NCBI RefSeq assembly: GCF_000955905.1
Contig: NZ_CP011097.1
Coordinates: forward strand, 1 to 64,000
Source: Candidatus Nitrosotenuis cloacae
GTDB taxonomy: Archaea > Thermoproteota > Nitrososphaeria > Nitrososphaerales > Nitrosopumilaceae
DNA length: 64,000 bases
Reading direction: 5' to 3'
Positions within the stretch are counted from its first letter, which is position 1; the number at the start of each line of letters is the position of its first letter. The position numbers and the translations under genes are program-made. The notes beneath the pieces are model-generated. The model did not search any database. It saw nothing but the letters and a program-made list of their open reading frames with translations, and was not told where the DNA came from. Shown here in pieces: positions 44,067 through 53,152 of the stretch.

Positions 44067-44437
44067 AAGTTATAGTTTCAGGAAGAGCACAAGGCAAAAT
44101 ACTAAAAACAAACACGCCGATTAATTTTCTGGGAACTGTCGACAAAAAAACTGGAACCATCCATGACTCAAAGCACGACTTGTATAACATACCAATGAAG
44201 GATTCCATCCTTGTTTTTCCAAACGGAGTTGGAAGCAGTGTCGGTGCATACACGATTTATTCAATAAAATCAAACTATTCTGCGCCGTCTGCGATGATCT
44301 GCAAAAAAGTTGATCTCACAGTTGCATCTGGGTGTGCACTAGCAAACATACCACTAGTGATTGCGACTGATCAGGAATATGATAAATTGCAAAATGGAAC
44401 CAATCTAATACTGGATACTGATTCTGGTATGCTATAG
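44063..44437 (+). CDS. Phosphomevalonate dehydratase small subunit (aconitase X swivel domain, DUF126)
   Basis: The 124-residue swivel-domain protein (KVIVSGRAQGKIL and VFPNGVGSSVGAYTIYSIK with the conserved Gly-Ser phosphate loop) completes the dehydratase active site with the large subunit. It is translationally coupled to it by ATGA. It ends with a 6-base convergent overlap with the AMMECR1 gene. Confidence 0.92.
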   Translation: MKVIVSGRAQGKILKTNTPINFLGTVDKKTGTIHDSKHDLYNIPMKDSILVFPNGVGSSVGAYTIYSIKSNYSAPSAMICKKVDLTVASGCALANIPLVIATDQEYDKLQNGTNLILDTDSGML

Positions 44438-45037
44438 CTTTTCCCGTATTATCATGCCGTTTGGTTTTTCTTCTTTGAAGATTATTCCCTCAAATGAAAA
44501 TACTTGAGTGCCTTTTTCCTTCCAGCAGCTTGAGGGCAGGCCTGCCTTTTGACACGTATGTTCCAGGAATTTTTCCTCACTCCATCCATATTCCACTGGT
44601 ACCTGAGGCAAGAGCAGACCAGAGTGATACCCCTGTTTTATGATCAGACCGTCCCGCCCTACTTTGATTTTTGATAGTAATTCTTGCGGATCATCAACTG
44701 TGATCTCAGCTGGTGGAGTAAGAATGGTAACCTCAAATGTTATGCTGTCAAGCTCGTGTGGTTCTACTGGAGAAAACCTTGGATCCTCGGTTGCTGCAGC
44801 AATTGCTGCCTCTGGCAGTGCTTGGGATAGCTTTTTTGGCAGGGGAAATCCAATGCAACCGCGAAGATCATCATTTGAGTTTAGTGTGACAAAAATCCCA
44901 ACATCAAATGATAATTTTGATTCCACATCTTTGTCTAGTCTTGGTTTATGACCGGACCTGAGAAACTCTGTAACTATTTTTCTTGCAGTAGAAACTAGGA
45001 ATTTGCCATCCTCATCTGAAATATCATAGCGTGTCAT
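44432..45037 (-). CDS. AMMECR1 domain protein
   Basis: The 201-residue product matches the AMMECR1 family with LRGCIGFPLPKKLSQALPEAA and the SPVEPHELDSITFEVTILTPP strand. The LRGCIG segment is its most conserved motif. The biochemical role is not established in any organism. It follows the Mut7-C gene with a 14-base overlap on the same strand. Confidence 0.93.
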   Translation of the reverse strand: MTRYDISDEDGKFLVSTARKIVTEFLRSGHKPRLDKDVESKLSFDVGIFVTLNSNDDLRGCIGFPLPKKLSQALPEAAIAAATEDPRFSPVEPHELDSITFEVTILTPPAEITVDDPQELLSKIKVGRDGLIIKQGYHSGLLLPQVPVEYGWSEEKFLEHTCQKAGLPSSCWKEKGTQVFSFEGIIFKEEKPNGMIIREKL

Positions 45038-45497
45038 TGATTTCTGCGATTAATCTTTCCAAGTTTCTAATATGAGTTCCCACCCAATAGATGTGAGAGC
45101 ATTTATCGCATTGCCAAAACTCTTGCACAGACTCGGCTACTTTTGGCGGAATAATTCCAATTATATCTTGTTTTGATGTTTTTTGCAATATACCATTACA
45201 TATGGAACATCTGGGATTGTCCAATGTTAGCTTTTTCCAGCTCATCTTACGTGTAATCTCTACTAGTTGTTCCTTTTCGGTAATGGTGAAAATCTGAATT
45301 GTTGGTATGTCTTGGTTTGCGGCCTTGGCTACAAGAATGTAATCCTTTGTTATTATGATTCTATTTTCTTTTTTGGCAGATGTGATAAGATCATCATCGT
45401 TGATTGTGTTATAATAATGCGTGTCAAATCCAAGCATTCGAAGCTTTTTTGCAATCGTTCCAAGCATCGAGTCTACAATAAATCTAGGGGGATTCAA
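45024..45497 (-). CDS. Mut7-C RNase domain protein with zinc ribbon
   Basis: The 157-residue protein starts at TTG and has the PIN-like Mut7-C fold: FIVDSMLGTIAKKLRMLGFD, then RIIITKDYILVAKAA. A C-terminal zinc ribbon has CSICNG and CDKCSHIYW. It should cleave RNA. Its start overlaps the 3' end of the NFACT gene by 14 bases, putting possible RNA decay next to ribosome quality control. Confidence 0.86.
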   Translation of the reverse strand: MNPPRFIVDSMLGTIAKKLRMLGFDTHYYNTINDDDLITSAKKENRIIITKDYILVAKAANQDIPTIQIFTITEKEQLVEITRKMSWKKLTLDNPRCSICNGILQKTSKQDIIGIIPPKVAESVQEFWQCDKCSHIYWVGTHIRNLERLIAEINDTL

Positions 45498-47412
45498 CTT
45501 TGGTGTTACCTGTCTCTGTTATGTGGCTCTCGCCTGCAGGCAGGGCACGCACAAAATCATCAATGTCAAACTGTTTTGCAATGTCTTCTTGCAGTTTGAT
45601 AAATTCCACACGCAATCTCTTTGCAGTGTCGGTAATGTCTGATCCACCAGGCTCAATCACTGCATAACAGATGCAGATCTTTTTTACCGGCTCTGGTGGG
45701 CCGCACATTATCAAATATCGCTCATCATGGTACAGTATGCCCACTGCCAGTCTCAAATTGTTTGCCTTGATGAAATTTCGATGGCCTTCCAGAACAAAGG
45801 ATCCCCTTGAGAGGAATTGGCCGCTTGGAGCTCCCTTTCTGACTTGGTCTGGGTTTATCCAGTATGCACTCATGCCATGCATTGCCTCTCGCCATGCGCG
45901 ACTAAAGCAGACAGTTGCCTGCGCTACTTCATTTAGCGAGTCAAACGGCAATGACTCTGGAATATCTTTTACTACAAAAAATGGCGAACCAAAGATCTCT
46001 GCATGAAAGACCTTGTCGTTTTTGCCAAGCTGTTTTCGTATTATTGCAGAATTTGATGACGAGTCCCTGCCGCCAATAGCTAGCAGGCCATCCGATGTGA
46101 AAAACCACCTATATCGCTCAAACCACTCTTTTTTCTTAAATTCTGTAAAGAAAACTGCCTTTTTGTTTTCCTGCGCTTGTGATTTGAGCTTGTCAATTTC
46201 TTTTTGGTTTTTTCGCTTCAGTGCCTCAATTGACTCGATTGCAGATGATTGTTTTTTTGCCTCATTGTATAGTGTAGATGCTATTGCAGGAAATGATGAC
46301 TCTGGTTTTATCTGGATTTTTTCGTCATTTATTTTCAAGAAAGGAACGCCCCGCTCTTTTACCAGCTCAGCACTTTGGGTTCTGAGAATTTCTGTGGCTG
46401 CAGGATCCGTTAGACTGGTTATTCCCTGGGAGGAAAATGTAAACAAAATCTTTGCCACATTAGAGATTTTTTCTGACTTTTCCTTTACCGATATGATGGC
46501 TTTGCCTTGCTCATCAATTCTTGATTGAAGATCAGCAATTTTCTTGTCTAGTGAGCCACTCCTTGTCTCTTTTCCCTTCTCTAGAATGATTTTTGAGAAT
46601 ATCTTGTCGAGTCCTTCCATAAAACTTGGAATTGATTCCTGCTCTGAATCTGGAATTGAGACCACAACTGGATACACATCCAAATTCTCACCAGATTTGA
46701 CAATCACTGGCGTGTGATTGCCAGAGACAACATTCCCTGTTATGGTCTTGGCGGCACTCACTATACTGGAGATATCATCATCCGTGATGGACTGGCCATT
46801 TAGCTCCGAATTTATTTTGGCTGTTCGTAAAATCTCTTCTGCGTATTTTGTTGGCAAACCAAAAGTTCTGCCAAACCACTTTGCAATTGGGGTTGACACG
46901 GTTTTTAATTCTGCAAAATTGTCTGGTGTGATATCAAAGATGTTTAGGCCTTTTTGTGGTGGCGGAACATATGTAGAGCCAACATGTAATTCCCTGTGGC
47001 GAACCTCAATGGAATGAAGCAGTGCTAGTACCTTGAGGTCCTTGTTGCACAGCAAAATGTTTCCATCTCCAAAAAACTCGCAAATCAAGACAAACTCTTT
47101 GTCAAAGCCGGAAAATCTCAGATAAGCGATTCGCTCAACTCCAATTTGTTCTATTTTGTTTAGTTTTAGTCGCAAAAGATCATCACGCAGGCGCTTTACC
47201 AACTTGTTTGGCTCTAGCGCCTCAATTTTGATGCCAGTAAACCATATTCCGATTGATGATACTACCAAGAACAAATCCGGCTTTTCCGGATGGTGTAACT
47301 TGAATAGAATGCTGTTTTGGTTTATGGAATAAATGTTATTGACGTAATAGTCGCTGGTCTGGTCTGATATTTCTTTGACCAAAAATGCAAGTTCGATTCC
47401 AGCTAGTCCCAC
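45484..47412 (-). CDS. rqcH: NFACT/RqcH (NEMF-Rqc2) ribosome quality-control protein
   Basis: The 642-residue protein has an NFACT-N domain (LVKEISDQTSDYYVNNIY to FCRGDGN-like), a helix-hairpin-helix near 190-220, a coiled coil (300-430) with KKIADLQSRIDEQGK, and NFACT-R near 440-560 (WFERYRWFFTSDGLLAIGGRD). Homologs bind split 60S/50S subunits and add C-terminal tails to stalled peptides. It starts at GTG and heads an operon-like string with Mut7-C and AMMECR1. The symbol follows the bacterial homolog. Confidence 0.91.
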   Translation of the reverse strand: MGLAGIELAFLVKEISDQTSDYYVNNIYSINQNSILFKLHHPEKPDLFLVVSSIGIWFTGIKIEALEPNKLVKRLRDDLLRLKLNKIEQIGVERIAYLRFSGFDKEFVLICEFFGDGNILLCNKDLKVLALLHSIEVRHRELHVGSTYVPPPQKGLNIFDITPDNFAELKTVSTPIAKWFGRTFGLPTKYAEEILRTAKINSELNGQSITDDDISSIVSAAKTITGNVVSGNHTPVIVKSGENLDVYPVVVSIPDSEQESIPSFMEGLDKIFSKIILEKGKETRSGSLDKKIADLQSRIDEQGKAIISVKEKSEKISNVAKILFTFSSQGITSLTDPAATEILRTQSAELVKERGVPFLKINDEKIQIKPESSFPAIASTLYNEAKKQSSAIESIEALKRKNQKEIDKLKSQAQENKKAVFFTEFKKKEWFERYRWFFTSDGLLAIGGRDSSSNSAIIRKQLGKNDKVFHAEIFGSPFFVVKDIPESLPFDSLNEVAQATVCFSRAWREAMHGMSAYWINPDQVRKGAPSGQFLSRGSFVLEGHRNFIKANNLRLAVGILYHDERYLIMCGPPEPVKKICICYAVIEPGGSDITDTAKRLRVEFIKLQEDIAKQFDIDDFVRALPAGESHITETGNTKVESP

Positions 47413-47508
47413 AACAATTCACTGATCTCACAAACATACCCTCACTAATGAACTGAGTGTGACCAAACATTTTAAACCCGACACAATAGAGTCATCGTAG
47501 AAATTTCA

Positions 47509-47925
47509 TTGAAGCACCCAAAGAAAAAGGCGCCAGACTCTGATGAGCCAACAAATAACACACCAGAGGTAGAACCGCCAGCAGACAGTCAGGACGACAT
47601 CACACGACGAAAAAAACTATTGGACAAGCTGTTTTGGATTAGGGTAGGCATGGCAGCACTGGGAGGAATTGCAGCCACATTTTTGTTCGAGTCAATCGAT
47701 GGTGAGGAAAGAAGATGGGCATCGATAATATTCATGATTATAGTGTTTGTTGCGTCTGCGATAATTGGCAAAGGCATGAAGATAGGACTGCCAAGATCTG
47801 ATAGAAAGAAAATAGTCACAACTGGAATAGGCAGCTATGTGTTCATCTATTTGTTCATGTGGATTTTATCATATACTCTGGTACATTTGCCGACAACTGG
47901 CGCAATACCACTAAACCCAATTTAA
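47509..47925 (+). CDS. Three-helix membrane protein upstream of cbiT
   Basis: The 138-residue product starts at TTG. A charged, Pro/Asp-rich N-terminal tail (residues 1-38) precedes three membrane helices (about 43-62, 69-88, 100-122) and a short tail. It ends 1 base before the cbiT start. No family is assigned with confidence; a small EMC6-like topology is possible. The tight spacing suggests coexpression with the cobalamin genes. Confidence 0.68.
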   Translation: MKHPKKKAPDSDEPTNNTPEVEPPADSQDDITRRKKLLDKLFWIRVGMAALGGIAATFLFESIDGEERRWASIIFMIIVFVASAIIGKGMKIGLPRSDRKKIVTTGIGSYVFIYLFMWILSYTLVHLPTTGAIPLNPI

Positions 47926-47926
47926 C

Positions 47927-48517
47927 ATGTGGAATCACAAAACCCCGGGAATTCCAGATGAAGACTTTGAGAGAACAGAGGATGTTCCAATCACAAAGGA
48001 AGAGGCCCGAGTAATACAAATCAGCAAAGCAAGACTATCTGAAGGCGATATCACATATGACATTGGGTGCGGCAGTGGCTCCATAACAGTAGAGGCAAGC
48101 CTCCAAATAGGAAAGACGGGCAAGATCTATGCCATAGATGTGGACCCAAAGGCAATAGATCTCACAAAGAAAAACATTGCCAAGTTTGGCGTATCAAATG
48201 TTGATTTGATTCTATCTGATGCCAAGCAAAAGATTCCTGAGCTGCCATTGGCTGATGCTATCTTTGTTGGGGGAACAGGTGGAGACACCAAGGATATTGT
48301 TAGTATGTGTAATGACAAGCTAAAGCCCGGGGCAAGAATAGTAATTGGTGTTATTCTAATAGAGACACTATATGCTGTATTGGATGTAATATACAAGCTA
48401 GGACTAGCCGACATTGATATCACTCAGGTCACCATATCAAAAAGCAAAAAGACCAGTACTGGTACTATGATGCTTGCAAGAAATCCTGTGACAATAATTT
48501 CTGCAACAAAGACCTAG
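47927..48517 (+). CDS. cbiT: Cobalt-precorrin-6B C15-methyltransferase, decarboxylating (CbiT)
   Basis: The 196-residue methyltransferase methylates C15 and decarboxylates the acetate at C12. MWNHKTPGIPDEDFERTEDV is the family's N-terminal signature, and YDIGCGSGSITVEAS is the SAM loop. The AIFVGGTGGDTKDIV segment is also typical. It begins a run with cbiL and cbiF on the same strand. Confidence 0.93.
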   Translation: MWNHKTPGIPDEDFERTEDVPITKEEARVIQISKARLSEGDITYDIGCGSGSITVEASLQIGKTGKIYAIDVDPKAIDLTKKNIAKFGVSNVDLILSDAKQKIPELPLADAIFVGGTGGDTKDIVSMCNDKLKPGARIVIGVILIETLYAVLDVIYKLGLADIDITQVTISKSKKTSTGTMMLARNPVTIISATKT

Positions 48518-48552
48518 ATTCGCTTTTAACTAGGAAAATTTTTTGATGTGTA

Positions 48553-49275
48553 ATGTATGATTTGATTTGTGTTGGATGCGGGCCTGGAGATCCTGAGTTA
48601 CTTACAGTAAAAGGAGTCAAGGCAATACAAAATGCTGATGTTATAGCATGCCCTACGGCAAAGGAGGACAAGCCAAGCATCGCACTTTCTGTGGTGGAAT
48701 CACTCTTGGATAAATCAAAAATGCCTGAGATTGTGAATCTTGTGTTCCCAATGGTAAAGGACAAGGATACATTGGAATCCACATGGGAGAAAAACACCAA
48801 GATTTTGGCAAGCAAAGTTCTTGAGGGAAAAAAAGTAGTCTACCTGACAGTTGGCGATCCATATCTGTACAGCACCTGGATATACCTACATCGTGAGCTG
48901 CAAACAAAATATTCGCAGATCAAAATCAATGTCATACCAGGAATTGTTTCCATGTTTACATTTGCATCAAAGGCAGGAATTAGTCTTGCAGAGGGAGCAG
49001 AGACCATGGCAGTCATCCCGTCATGCTATGATTTATCGCGAGTCAAAGAAACTGCAAAAAATTGTGACACCATGATATTTCTCAAAGACGGCAGATACTT
49101 TGATCAGGTCATCAAATTACTAAAGGAATCTGGATTCTCTGATGATTCAATATTTGCAATAGGACAGGATTTGGGAACACCAAATGAAATAGTACGAAAG
49201 ATGACTTTGGGTGAGGTAAATGAAAGCACAATGACTACAAAATATTTTTCCATAATGGTGGTAAAGCGTGTCTAG
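48553..49275 (+). CDS. cbiL: Cobalt-precorrin-2 C20-methyltransferase (CbiL)
   Basis: The 240-residue tetrapyrrole methylase has VGCGPGDPELLTVKGVKAI at the N-terminus, VGDPYLYSTWIYLH in the middle and NVIPGIVSMFTFASKAG, all typical of CbiL. It methylates C20 of the precorrin ring. The stop overlaps the cbiF GTG by 8 bases. Confidence 0.92.
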   Translation: MYDLICVGCGPGDPELLTVKGVKAIQNADVIACPTAKEDKPSIALSVVESLLDKSKMPEIVNLVFPMVKDKDTLESTWEKNTKILASKVLEGKKVVYLTVGDPYLYSTWIYLHRELQTKYSQIKINVIPGIVSMFTFASKAGISLAEGAETMAVIPSCYDLSRVKETAKNCDTMIFLKDGRYFDQVIKLLKESGFSDDSIFAIGQDLGTPNEIVRKMTLGEVNESTMTTKYFSIMVVKRV

Positions 49276-50038
49276 GGTTTACTTTGTTGGATGTGGGCCT
49301 GGTGATCCTGATCTCATAACGGTCAAGGCAAAAAAATTACTCCAAAAAGCAGACGTTGTGGTGTATTCTGGGTCACTGATTCCAGACCAGATTCTAAAAA
49401 TGTGCAAAAAGGCCAAAATCCATGATGCTGCAGGACTTGTTCGCGAAGAAATCTTTGAGATTCTACAAAACAATGCCATGCAAGGAAAACTCATAATACG
49501 ATTACACGATGGTGATCCTGCAATATATGGTGCAATACGAGAGCAGACAGACAATTTACAAAAGAATGGAATCGAGTCTGTAGTGGTTCCTGGTGTGACA
49601 TCATTTCTGGCCTCTTCTGCTGCATTGGGATTGCAGCTTACACTACCTGGCATTACTCAAACCATAATCATAACTCGTGCAGAAAAACGCACCAAGGTGC
49701 CAAAGGCAGAACAGATTTCTGAATTGGCCAAGCACAAATCAACGATGATCTTCTATCTGAGCGTGCACTTGTTATCCGACATAGTAAAGGAGGCAATCAA
49801 GGGTGGATATGCCAAGACTACTCCTGCTGCCGTAGTGTATAGGGCAAGTTGGCCGGACCAGAAAATCATCACCGGCATCTTACAGGATATTACCAAAAAA
49901 GTCTGGGCGGAAAAAATTACGCGAACTGCCATTGTAATAATTGGTGATGTGATACAACCAAAATCATACGAGTTCTCCAAGCTGTATGACAAGACATTCA
50001 GTCATGGATATAGAAAGGCAAAGAGAAACCCACGATAA
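49268..50038 (+). CDS. cbiF: Cobalt-precorrin-4 C11-methyltransferase (CbiF)
   Basis: The 256-residue tetrapyrrole methylase carries VGCGPGDPDLITVKAKKLL, VVYSGSLIPDQIL, HDGDPAIYGAIREQ and VVPGVTSFLASSAAL, which fit CbiF/CobM. It methylates C11. It starts at GTG, with an 8-base overlap with cbiL. The anaerobic-type pathway is thus represented here by cbiT, cbiL, cbiF and, distantly, cbiE. Confidence 0.92.
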   Translation: MSRVYFVGCGPGDPDLITVKAKKLLQKADVVVYSGSLIPDQILKMCKKAKIHDAAGLVREEIFEILQNNAMQGKLIIRLHDGDPAIYGAIREQTDNLQKNGIESVVVPGVTSFLASSAALGLQLTLPGITQTIIITRAEKRTKVPKAEQISELAKHKSTMIFYLSVHLLSDIVKEAIKGGYAKTTPAAVVYRASWPDQKIITGILQDITKKVWAEKITRTAIVIIGDVIQPKSYEFSKLYDKTFSHGYRKAKRNPR

Positions 50039-50090
50039 TATTTCACAGTATTTGATGAATTAAAATAAAAAGAAAAAGGTGTTATTAGAA

Positions 50091-50822
50091 CTAGCTTCCG
50101 CCAGTACCGAATGTGCTTGTTCCGCCTACATTAATTGTCCACTGAACAGTCAATGAATCATTTGCATTCAGAGAAATTCCACTGAACACTTGTTTTGCAA
50201 ACATTCCATCTGTTTGGTGATTTGAGCCACCGTCAGTCATGTTGAACAAACCAGATTCATTTACAACTCTAGCTCCAACTGCATTATTTGTGAATGTGGC
50301 AGACATCACTACAGTTGCAGTACCTGCATTGGTAGACCCTGTAGAGTTACTCCAACCTGATAAACCAACATTACCAAACTTTCTTGCCATACCTGCATTC
50401 GCGGCAGTGCTGTTGTATGGGTTTCCAAGATTGGTGTCTGTAGGTAATGGAGCACCTGGTGTGTTACCTGCAATATAGCTGCTTGTAGTGTTTCCTATTG
50501 CAATCCATCTATATCCGGCAGTGTTTGCACCTGTACAAACATTGTTCCCTCCTGCAGCACCGCCTGCTGCTGCAAACAACATCTTCAATGTACAATTTTC
50601 TCCACCGTTCACAATTAGATTATCAGATTGTCTGTATCCAACTACATTGCCTGCGGAATCTTTGTGTATTGTAGTTACGTGACCTGTGATCAATCCTGTA
50701 GTAGTTGTACTAGCTTTAGAGACATTATTTGTTTCAATTAAGCCAAAAGAGGCTGCACCAAACAAACCTGCCACTACTGTTAGAGCAACACCAAGGATTA
50801 GTGTCGTAGTACCTAATTTCAT
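50091..50822 (-). CDS. Exported protein resembling phage tail/surface-display beta domains
   Basis: The 243-residue product has a hydrophobic N-terminal segment (TTLILGVALTVVAGLFGAASF). It then has a Gly/Thr/Asn-rich beta domain with RWIAIGNTTSS, then TVVMSATFTNNAVGARV, NESGLFNMTDGGSN and SLTVQWTINVGG near the end. This order of short motifs recalls phage tail or structural proteins and a set of exported thaumarchaeal proteins (recollection of family pattern, not a search). Many sequons suggest glycosylation. Function is unknown; surface location is likely. Confidence 0.65.
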   Translation of the reverse strand: MKLGTTTLILGVALTVVAGLFGAASFGLIETNNVSKASTTTTGLITGHVTTIHKDSAGNVVGYRQSDNLIVNGGENCTLKMLFAAAGGAAGGNNVCTGANTAGYRWIAIGNTTSSYIAGNTPGAPLPTDTNLGNPYNSTAANAGMARKFGNVGLSGWSNSTGSTNAGTATVVMSATFTNNAVGARVVNESGLFNMTDGGSNHQTDGMFAKQVFSGISLNANDSLTVQWTINVGGTSTFGTGGS

Positions 50823-50936
50823 TACACTAGATTCTCTGGTTGTTATATAAAGAAATTATGGAATTTTTTTGAACAAACTAGTTCCATTCTGGCACATTAT
50901 GAAAACATTAGATAATAATGATATTTCTGTCCAAGT

Positions 50937-51692
50937 ATGCGCACAATATCATATCTCTGCGTATTCTTGCTTATCTTTGAGTCTGGCTACGCCTTTGGAT
51001 TTGAACCTATACCAATAACCATTTCTGGCATAATGGATAAAATAGTCTTTGATGGAAAATGGACGCATGAATATGAATGGAAGGCATCAAGTCTTAATAC
51101 GTATGAATATGAAAATGATACTCAGATCGTTCTAAGAAGTGCACACCAGAATGATTTTGTCTATATTTTCTTGGATCCGATAACTGATTACTCACAAGAT
51201 GATCTAGGTGACTATGCAATTGTTTGCTTTGATACTCAAAATAACAAGTCAGCAAAGCCAGATCTGGATGATCACTGCTTTATGGCCTACCTCAATGACA
51301 AACACAGCATTACATATCAAGGTGGACATGATTCGAAAAAAAACGGCTTGAGCAAAGTTGTAAATCATGAGGAGTTCATTGGAATAAGCACAATATCGGA
51401 TGCAAACGACAGGTATACACCCATACCACACCCAAGCTATGAATTCCGAATACCGACTGATCTGATTGGAAGAAGCTCTGTTTATGGATTTTATTTTGAG
51501 GTATATGACAAAAATACGGACAAACTACACACATATCCGGAAAACAATTCTACCATACAAAACCCTGCAAGCTGGGGTGAGATCTATTCACCAGACAAAT
51601 CTTTGCCTGAGTTTGATCTGCCCATGATTATGCTATTGCCATTACTTGGACTAGTAATAATCATGACAAAAAAGATACGACTGAAAAATTAG
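50937..51692 (+). CDS. Secreted protein with CBM9-like/DOMON beta-sandwich and C-terminal anchor
   Basis: The 251-residue product has a signal peptide (RTISYLCVFLLIFESGYAFG), a beta-sandwich with DGKWTHEYEWKAS, VLRSAHQNDFVYIFLD and YEFRIPTDLIG, and a C-terminal membrane segment (FDLPMIMLLPLLGLVIIM) before a basic tail. The pattern is like the DUF1083/CBM9 group, which binds carbohydrate or heme; no specific ligand is clear. It is divergent from the surface-protein gene upstream. Confidence 0.68.
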   Translation: MRTISYLCVFLLIFESGYAFGFEPIPITISGIMDKIVFDGKWTHEYEWKASSLNTYEYENDTQIVLRSAHQNDFVYIFLDPITDYSQDDLGDYAIVCFDTQNNKSAKPDLDDHCFMAYLNDKHSITYQGGHDSKKNGLSKVVNHEEFIGISTISDANDRYTPIPHPSYEFRIPTDLIGRSSVYGFYFEVYDKNTDKLHTYPENNSTIQNPASWGEIYSPDKSLPEFDLPMIMLLPLLGLVIIMTKKIRLKN

Positions 51693-51735
51693 CCCTAGTC
51701 ACAACGGCTTCATCAATCCAAATTCTTAATAAAAA

Positions 51736-52362
51736 ATCACTCAATGTAAGAAATGCATTCGACTTTATTCGCATATTAGACAAGTTTCACGGAATAAAGT
51801 CGACGTTTCTCCTCTGAAAAATACTGGGCAAACCACTGCCGAGCTTTGGTGATCCTAATGGCAAAATACTGATTGTCTGGCTTGCACCTGTAACTCATGG
51901 CGGAAACAGAGCAGGAAGAATGTTTACTGATAATAGATCGTGGATTGGATGGCAAAAACACTATATGATAATAAATTAGCAACAAAGCCGACCGACCATG
52001 ACATACATGATGGCTTTTTCTGATTGATTGGCTATGTTACAACCATAGTTAGGTGCGCGTCACCGAATGACAAGTCAACAAGGCAGAAGGTGCAAAACTG
52101 TTCAATATGCTTGGGAAAAGAGATGGAATATTTGCAAAATGTGTATGTCATTGTGTAGTTTGGAAGAATTGCGTTTGATGCTATATGTGGGATTTTAGCC
52201 ATAAAAAAGGCAAAATTCTTTCATTGAAATGTGATAAAACTGGAAAAACACACTGTTTTGTCTAGCTATCATCCGAGCAGGCAAAACACCCAGACAGGTA
52301 GACTATGGGGTGAGTGGAATCAGATCTTTGTTCAAGCAAAAAAGCTTAACACAAGTAATTAA
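51736..52362 (+). pseudogene. Decayed family-5 uracil-DNA glycosylase (UDGb)
   Basis: No intact frame exists, but translated fragments in different frames line up in order with a UDGb protein: CKKCIRLYSHIRQVSRNK (from 51745), [10 protein letters not shown], then [19 protein letters not shown] and [58 protein letters not shown], and SYHPSRQNTQTGRL near the end, then an ending at TAA 52360-52362. At least five frame changes and two stops are needed, so the gene is dead. The substitutions are modest, so decay is fairly recent. Confidence 0.85.
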
Positions 52363-52394
52363 GAAAAACAAAAAGAAATTCGCCGATCAGAGCT

Positions 52395-53045
52395 TTACTC
52401 GTAAGTTGAGGAGCTTGATTGGGACGAAAGTCCAGAAGGTGAGGGAACTGATGGGAATCTGTCCCCGATTTGCTGTTCTGCAATTGCTGATGCCTCTTGG
52501 AGGATTTTTTCTGTCTCTTCGCTTGAAACATCGGATCCAACATTGAATGCATCGCCTGCCAGTGAGTCCATCATCAAACCGCTGAGTGTCTGTGTCATGG
52601 AGTTAAGCTCTGCATCTGCTTCTGGCATAAAGCGTCCAAGTGATGACTTGAGGCCCTTCATTGTCGACATTGCTGGACCTATTGCTACCATTGCATCACC
52701 AAGATCATGTATGGTGGTGAGGCGCAATTGTACTTGTTCTAATGCCATTCTTGCATTGCCTAGCATCTTTGTGACTTTGCGTATTTCAGCTAGTTCGTTT
52801 GATAAGACACGACTTGCACTTGTATCATGCTGTTGCATAGCAGCTACGATTCGTTTGAATAGTTGAGCGTCACGTTCGTGCAACTTGTTTAACATTGAAT
52901 CCATTTTTGAGATTTGCAATTGCAGTTTGTTGACTGCGGTTTGAATTCTTGGTTTCAATGCACCCTGTGGCTTGACAGAGTCTCGAAGTTTGTCTGCCAC
53001 ACTTGCAGTTTCCTGACGTGCCCAATTTTTCTCGAAGCCGGTCAT
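52395..53045 (-). CDS. cdvB: ESCRT-III/Snf7-like CdvB paralog
   Basis: The 216-residue protein shares the layout of the protein at 25928: KPQGALKPRIQTAVNK, KMDSMLNKLHERDAQLFKRIV, ELAEIRKVTKMLGNARMALEQVQLRL, GRFMPEADAEL and an acidic tail with EETEKILQEASAIAE and GDRFPSVP. It should polymerise on membranes. Whether it is the division-type CdvB or an accessory paralog cannot be seen; the C-terminal tail differs from the other copy. It converges on the UDG pseudogene. Confidence 0.9.
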   Translation of the reverse strand: MTGFEKNWARQETASVADKLRDSVKPQGALKPRIQTAVNKLQLQISKMDSMLNKLHERDAQLFKRIVAAMQQHDTSASRVLSNELAEIRKVTKMLGNARMALEQVQLRLTTIHDLGDAMVAIGPAMSTMKGLKSSLGRFMPEADAELNSMTQTLSGLMMDSLAGDAFNVGSDVSSEETEKILQEASAIAEQQIGDRFPSVPSPSGLSSQSSSSTYE

Positions 53046-53152
53046 GCGGGATCGTTTATGATTTAATTCTTAATTGGGGTAGTGCAGAATAATCAACTAT
53101 AGAGTAAATTTAGCTAACAAAGCGTAAATTCCAAGGGGGTGTACAGCTGATC

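Noticed and set aside
51776-51985. 69-codon minus-strand frame
   Set aside because: It is antisense to the UDG pseudogene, whose plus-strand fragments give clear family motifs.
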